Source: a bacterium (GTDB taxonomy: Bacteria; Patescibacteriota; Minisyncoccia; Minisyncoccales; MHMH01). Taken from it: 7,476 nt of DNA. The translations under genes were made by a program, and so were the position numbers. How positions within the stretch are numbered: position 1 is the first letter of the stretch; the number at the start of each line of letters is the position of its first letter. A model generated the notes under the pieces. It was not told where the DNA came from. It ran no database searches and was given only the letters and a program-made list of their open reading frames with translations. Of this stretch, positions 4,657 to 7,476 are shown piece by piece. The DNA lies in assembly GCA_030648815.1 (NCBI GenBank), contig JAUSHA010000012.1:1-7476 (forward strand), written 5' to 3'.

Positions 4657-6308
4657 TGAAACATTTTAAAACACTTCGACAACCAATTAATATAGTTTTT
4701 TTGATCCAAGTTGTAGTGGTTTTTTTGGTGGCTTTCGGAGTGTGGCCACGGGTTTTAATCCTTCCTTTGACGGCCTTGATCGCCATTTTTATTTTGCGAG
4801 CCGATTTGGAAACATCTACCGCTTTTTTTATTCGCTCCGTGCCTATCTTTGTGGCTATTCCTTTTACTTCTTACTTTGATTCTTTCAACATATGGAGAAT
4901 CGCCAGCGGACTTATTTTCTTGAAGTGGTTTTATACTAACCAGAGGTCGAGTGGGAACAGTTTTGTGAGCGCCGTCGAACAAAACTATGTTCCCCGAGGC
5001 CTCATGGGAAAAATTAGAAAATACCCCCTAGCTTCTTTGCTAATACTTTTTATTTTATTTTCTCTTCTTTCGCTTTTAGTGGCCAATGATTTTTTTGCCG
5101 GGATCAAGAGAATAATTTATTTGATCAACCTCGGTTTTGTTCCTCTGGTTACTTACGACTTGGTCAAGAAAAATCATGAACTGGCCAAAAAATTCCTCGG
5201 CAATGTTTTGATCTCAGGAGTAATCGTGGCCGGAGCAGGCCTGGCCCAACTTTTCACTGCCTATCTCATGGACTTGTACGCTTTTCTTGGCTTTTGGGGA
5301 GATACCGTCCAACTTGGTTTCTACGGTTCTCAATGGGCTCGCATTGCTGTAGAAGGTAACACTTGGTTTGCCTACTTCGGCACTCAATTATCCTTGCGTC
5401 TTTTTTCCACTTTTACCGACTCCCATTCTTTCCCGGTTTATCTCCTAATGACCATTCCGGCCTTGTTGGCTTTGGCTCTACACAAAGTATTTACACAAAC
5501 TGACCAGAGGCCGAGGGGGGATGTTCACCGCTTGTCTGCCCCCCAGCAGACAAGCTCTCGCGATTTTAAAAAACTGATTCACATCCGAGCTTCTTGGTTA
5601 ATTCTTTTGCTTCCAGTTTTTTATCTTTTAGCCATTTTGAGCGGAACCAGAGGAATCTGGCTGGCTATTTTAGGATCACTTTTAGCTCTGCCATTTTTAA
5701 TTAAAAAAACTAAACAAGTCGAAGGAAAAAATATTTTAAAATATTTAGGATTGCTTTTGCTTCCCTTCCTGATTCTTTTTTCGGTTGCTTTTCCTATTAT
5801 GGGTTCCGACCAGTTTGGCCTCCAAAAAGGGGATAATCAGATCTTGGGGAGACGGATCCGTTCCATTATTGATTTAGAAGAGACCTCCAATAGTGGACGG
5901 GTGGAAATTTGGAAAAAAACAGCTGAGTCGATAATTCATCGCCCGCTCCTGGGGGTGGGAATCGGTAATTTTCCGACCGTCCTTTCTCAACACACTGATT
6001 TGGCCAAAGCCGGCTCCTCTGCCCATAACCTTTACTTGCACATCGCCGCTGAAATCGGACTGATTGGACTTTTGGTCGCTTTGGGAATTTTGACCATAAT
6101 TTTAAGCCGGGCCCGGACAGTTTTTTGGCAAATTCCGGACAGTTTTTTGAAAATTTATAGCGCCGCCTTTATCCTTTACAGTTTGTGGTTTTTGTTTTAT
6201 TCTTTAACGGATGCGATTCTCTTTGACGAGCGCGTTTTCCTTGTTTTTGCCATCAATTCAGCCATAATTTTAGGTTTGTATAAAACAAAATCCGCCGTAG
6301 CGGATTAG
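4656..6308 (+). CDS. O-antigen ligase / Wzy-type polymerase family membrane protein, 550 aa
   Basis: Polytopic membrane enzyme that joins lipid-linked sugar units (polymerase) or moves finished polysaccharide to its acceptor (ligase). About ten or more hydrophobic segments are visible, for example residues 11-28, 31-47, 124-143, 182-203, 261-278, 312-328, 334-349, 361-380, 467-484 and 499-519. Family marks: LSGTRGIWLA (328-337, Arg332), then SGRVEIWKKTAESIIHRPLLGVGIGNFP (413-440) in the large outer loop, and SAHNLYLHIAAEIGLIG (455-471) with the His457 expected in the active region. The start overlaps the upstream stop (TAATG) and there is no Shine-Dalgarno, so translation is probably coupled. 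Odd points: two hydrophilic loop insertions (residues about 95-115 and 282-304) are encoded by palindromic DNA sharing the same 5' head. Polymerase versus ligase cannot be decided from sequence. Confidence 0.88.
   Translation: MKHFKTLRQPINIVFLIQVVVVFLVAFGVWPRVLILPLTALIAIFILRADLETSTAFFIRSVPIFVAIPFTSYFDSFNIWRIASGLIFLKWFYTNQRSSGNSFVSAVEQNYVPRGLMGKIRKYPLASLLILFILFSLLSLLVANDFFAGIKRIIYLINLGFVPLVTYDLVKKNHELAKKFLGNVLISGVIVAGAGLAQLFTAYLMDLYAFLGFWGDTVQLGFYGSQWARIAVEGNTWFAYFGTQLSLRLFSTFTDSHSFPVYLLMTIPALLALALHKVFTQTDQRPRGDVHRLSAPQQTSSRDFKKLIHIRASWLILLLPVFYLLAILSGTRGIWLAILGSLLALPFLIKKTKQVEGKNILKYLGLLLLPFLILFSVAFPIMGSDQFGLQKGDNQILGRRIRSIIDLEETSNSGRVEIWKKTAESIIHRPLLGVGIGNFPTVLSQHTDLAKAGSSAHNLYLHIAAEIGLIGLLVALGILTIILSRARTVFWQIPDSFLKIYSAAFILYSLWFLFYSLTDAILFDERVFLVFAINSAIILGLYKTKSAVAD
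4939..5003. repeat. Palindromic insertion 1 in the polymerase gene
   Basis: GGGAACA-GTTTTGT (4953-4966) pairs with ACAAAAC (4979-4985) and TGTTCCC (4988-4994), 14 pairs with a 2-base bulge and a 12-base loop. An outer GAGG (4943-4946) can pair with CCTC (5000-5003). It starts with the head ACCAGAGGTCGAGTGGG (4939-4955) that recurs at 5503. It encodes the loop NQRSSGNSFVSAVEQNYVPRG between two membrane segments. Confidence 0.65.
5503..5555. repeat. Palindromic insertion 2 in the polymerase gene
   Basis: The head ACCAGAGGCCGAGGGGG (5503-5519) matches insertion 1 at 15 of 17 bases and in the same reading frame (TDQRPRG against TNQRSSG). It is followed by perfect 10-bp arms GCTTGTCTGC (5530-5539) and GCAGACAAGC (5546-5555) around a C-rich 6-base loop. 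It encodes a hydrophilic loop (about residues 282-304) between membrane segments. Confidence 0.65.
6281..6306 (-). terminator. Intrinsic terminator of the minus-strand winged-helix gene
   Basis: Perfect 7-bp stem AATCCGC/GCGGATT (6289-6295 with 6300-6306) with a 4-base loop. On the minus strand it is followed by TTGTTTTA (plus-strand 6282-6290). It lies 25 bases after the stop at 6331 and overlaps the last codons of the polymerase gene. Confidence 0.7.
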
Positions 6309-6330
6309 CGATTTATACCAGATAACTGCA

Positions 6331-6594
6331 CTAACGGTGAGTCACCTTGGTAAAATAACAGTAAATATCATCGGATGCATCAGATAATGGCGCTCTGGAA
6401 ACCTTGTTTTCTTTTATCAAGTTTTCAAGAGCAGAATATATCTCCCTATCACTAGCAAAAATAAACTTATTCTTTAATATTTTAACTATAATATCCGGTT
6501 CACATTGACCGCAGGTATGCAGTAACTCAAATAATTCGTTTTCAAATTCTGTCCCTGCTATATCCTTTATCTCAATAACAACTTTATGGGCCAT
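6331..6594 (-). CDS. Small winged-helix-like protein with a CxxC motif, 87 aa
   Basis: I do not recognise a named family. The chosen start is ATG 6594, preceded by AAAAGGAG with 8 bases between GGAG and ATG; the frame extends to ATG 6678, but the extra 28 residues are low-complexity Phe/Asn-rich and lie over the promoter. A short N-terminal strand (MAHKVVIEIK) is followed by helices FENELFELLHTC (17-28), DIIVKILKNKF (34-44), DREIYSALENLIKENKVSRA (49-68) and a terminal strand DIYCYFTKV (76-84). This order fits a winged helix-turn-helix of the kind found in small transcription regulators, with the 49-64 helix as recognition helix and 65-84 as wing. Cys28 and Cys31 (CGQC) plus Cys79 could bind metal or respond to redox. 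It has its own promoter and terminator and is divergent from the last glycosyltransferase, so regulation of that gene is a reasonable guess only. Confidence 0.75.
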   Translation of the reverse strand: MAHKVVIEIKDIAGTEFENELFELLHTCGQCEPDIIVKILKNKFIFASDREIYSALENLIKENKVSRAPLSDASDDIYCYFTKVTHR

Positions 6595-6602
6595 TAGTAA
6601 TT

Positions 6603-6610
6603 CTCCTTTT
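6603..6610 (-). promoter_or_regulatory. Shine-Dalgarno AAAAGGAG setting the 6594 start
   Basis: Minus-strand AAAAGGAG, then AATTACTA, then ATG. It favours the 87-aa product over the 115-aa reading that starts at 6678. Confidence 0.75.
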
Positions 6611-6636
6611 AGTATAAATAAAAAGAACTTGCCAAA

Positions 6637-6665
6637 ATTAAAGCAGTTAAATTGAAACATGTCAA
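6637..6665 (-). promoter_or_regulatory. Sigma70-type promoter for the winged-helix gene
   Basis: Minus strand: TTGACA (6660-6665), 17 bp, TTTAAT (6637-6642, 5 of 6 matches to TATAAT). The -35 box lies on the start codon of the divergent glycosyltransferase (ATGTCAA at 6659), the same arrangement as at 1074. It sits inside the longer open frame, supporting the shorter start at 6594. Confidence 0.7.
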
Positions 6666-7476
6666 ATCCTCTAGTCACAATTAACTTAGTAGTCCTTAAC
6701 GGTAAAAAATATATCCGCCATTGTTTAGAGGCGGTTCAAAAACAAACTTATCAGAATCTGGAGGTAAATATTTTTGACAATGGCTCAATCGACGGCACCA
6801 AAGAGATCGTCCAAGCTTGGAAACGGAGTTTCCAAGTAGAAACTACCTTTCCAATCAATCTAATCGAGAGTTCTAAAAATCTTGGCACCTGGCCGGGACA
6901 GGAAAAAGCCATGGAATCCTCACATGGAAAGTATGTCGTGGCTCTTTCCGTAGATGTGCTGATGGAACCCCTTGCTGTTGAGAAGGCGGTGGCCGTTTTG
7001 GAAAAAGATGAAGGCATCGGCGCTCTGGAGGCCAAAATTTTACAATATAAAATAGATGATGAGCAGGTTGTCAAAACAAATCTTGTTGACACGGTCGGTT
7101 TCCAAATTTTTCGTTCCAGAAGGATAACTAATTTAGGCCACGGTGAAGAAGATCGGGGACAATATAACCAAGAAAAAGAAATCTTTGCCGTGGAAGGGGC
7201 GGCGCCTATTTTGCGAAAATCCGCCTGGGAAGAACTACGGGTCTTTGGAGAAGTAGCCGACCGGGAGATGTTTTGGTACGGGGATGACTTGGATTTGGCC
7301 TGGCGCATGAGATTATTCGGCTGGAAGCAAGTCTACAGCCCGCAAGTCGTTATGTACCATGACCGCTCTACCACCAAGGGAATAAGTGGGGGATGGAAGG
7401 ACTATTTATTAAGAATAAAGGACCGAAAGAAAATTCCCATTTTTAAGAAACGCCTGGATTGGCGTAATAAACGTCT
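6659..7476 (+). CDS. Glycosyltransferase family 2 (rhamnosyltransferase-like), 3' truncated by window edge
   Basis: The open frame from ATG 6659 runs to the last base, giving 272 complete codons and 2 bases of the next. GT-A fold marks: LVTINLVVLNGKKYIRHCLEA (5-25), VNIFDNGSIDGTKEIV (36-51; nucleotide-binding Asp40), NLGTWPGQEKAME (74-86), LSVDVLMEP (96-104, DxD-like site with Asp99), FAVEGAAPILRKSAWE (176-191), FWYGDDLDLAWRMRLFGWK (205-223, acceptor/catalytic acidic block) and VVMYHDRSTTKG (230-241). This order is that of rhamnosyltransferase-type GT2 enzymes that build O-antigen or capsule chains; full members are around 300 residues or longer. No Shine-Dalgarno precedes the ATG. A hairpin with 9-bp arms occurs at codons 53-60. 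It probably continues the polysaccharide locus beyond the window. Confidence 0.9.
   Translation, partial: MSNPLVTINLVVLNGKKYIRHCLEAVQKQTYQNLEVNIFDNGSIDGTKEIVQAWKRSFQVETTFPINLIESSKNLGTWPGQEKAMESSHGKYVVALSVDVLMEPLAVEKAVAVLEKDEGIGALEAKILQYKIDDEQVVKTNLVDTVGFQIFRSRRITNLGHGEEDRGQYNQEKEIFAVEGAAPILRKSAWEELRVFGEVADREMFWYGDDLDLAWRMRLFGWKQVYSPQVVMYHDRSTTKGISGGWKDYLLRIKDRKKIPIFKKRLDWRNKR
6816..6836. repeat. Short inverted repeat in the last glycosyltransferase gene
   Basis: CTTGGAAAC (6816-6824) and GTTTCCAAG (6828-6836) are perfect 9-bp arms with loop GGA. They lie in the variable stretch between the VDN-like motif and the KNLG motif (encoding AWKRSFQV). Confidence 0.5.

Noticed and set aside
4595..4982. 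Minus-strand frames at the start of the polymerase gene
   Set aside because: Antisense to a membrane protein gene with clear family motifs; Lys/Thr-rich shadow translation.
5729..5746. 18-bp perfect AT palindrome in the polymerase gene
   Set aside because: It is made only of A and T in a run of Lys/Asn/Ile/Leu codons, so it is expected by composition; not counted with the palindromic elements.
6751..7308. Minus-strand 185-aa open frame
   Set aside because: It is antisense to the clear GT2 glycosyltransferase that starts at 6659 and runs off the window; its Ser/Arg/Thr-rich composition is that of a shadow frame.
1..7476. CRISPR arrays, tRNA, rRNA, insertion sequences, alternative genetic code
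   Set aside because: No regularly spaced repeats, no tRNA-like cloverleaf or rRNA signature, no transposase. The palindromes lack a transposase, and all five plus-strand and minus-strand genes with visible ends use TAA or TAG with no in-frame TGA needed.

Overview
The window looks like a chromosomal piece of a bacterium from an uncultured lineage, carrying a cell-surface polysaccharide locus. I favour a Patescibacteria/CPR (Parcubacteria-like) source. The grounds are moderate AT-richness, glycosyltransferase genes without Shine-Dalgarno sequences next to small genes that have them, standard stop codons (TAA/TAG, no sign of TGA recoding), and the general look of the proteins. This assignment is inference from sequence style, not from a marker gene.

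Layout. Bases 1-852 are the 3' five-sixths of mreB (cell-shape actin homologue). It is followed by a convergent small membrane-protein gene on the minus strand (883-1029), which is not obvious from ORF length alone but has a full promoter, a strong ribosome binding site and an intrinsic terminator. From 1074 to 6308 four plus-strand genes form a polysaccharide assembly block: a GT4 glycosyltransferase (1074-2192), a GT2 glycosyltransferase (2320-3330), a second GT4-type glycosyltransferase (3523-4656) and an O-antigen ligase/Wzy-type polymerase membrane protein (4656-6308, start overlapping the previous stop). A probable second minus-strand membrane microprotein (2175-2318) fills the gap between the first two. 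After the polymerase come a convergent minus-strand winged-helix-like small protein (6331-6594) and a third family-2 glycosyltransferase that runs off the right edge (6659-7476).

How the genes work together. The glycosyltransferases would build a lipid-linked repeat unit at the cytoplasmic membrane from nucleotide sugars. The Wzy/ligase protein would polymerise it or transfer it to its acceptor. MreB belongs to the neighbouring cell-shape functions rather than to the sugar pathway itself.

The most unusual signal is a set of long inverted repeats lying inside coding sequence, all read through in frame: a 20-bp-arm perfect palindrome and a 15-bp-arm one in the second GT4 gene, a 131-bp compound palindrome in the first GT2 gene, and two palindromic insertions in the polymerase gene that begin with the same 17-bp head (15/17 identical). 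Another long hairpin lies in the intergenic space at 3459-3501, next to a block with four CGAGG motifs. Together these suggest a family of protein-coding-compatible palindromic elements, analogous in behaviour to Rickettsia palindromic elements. I cannot test copy number from this window. A second oddity is an Asp-to-Asn change in the nucleotide-binding DxGGGT motif of MreB.
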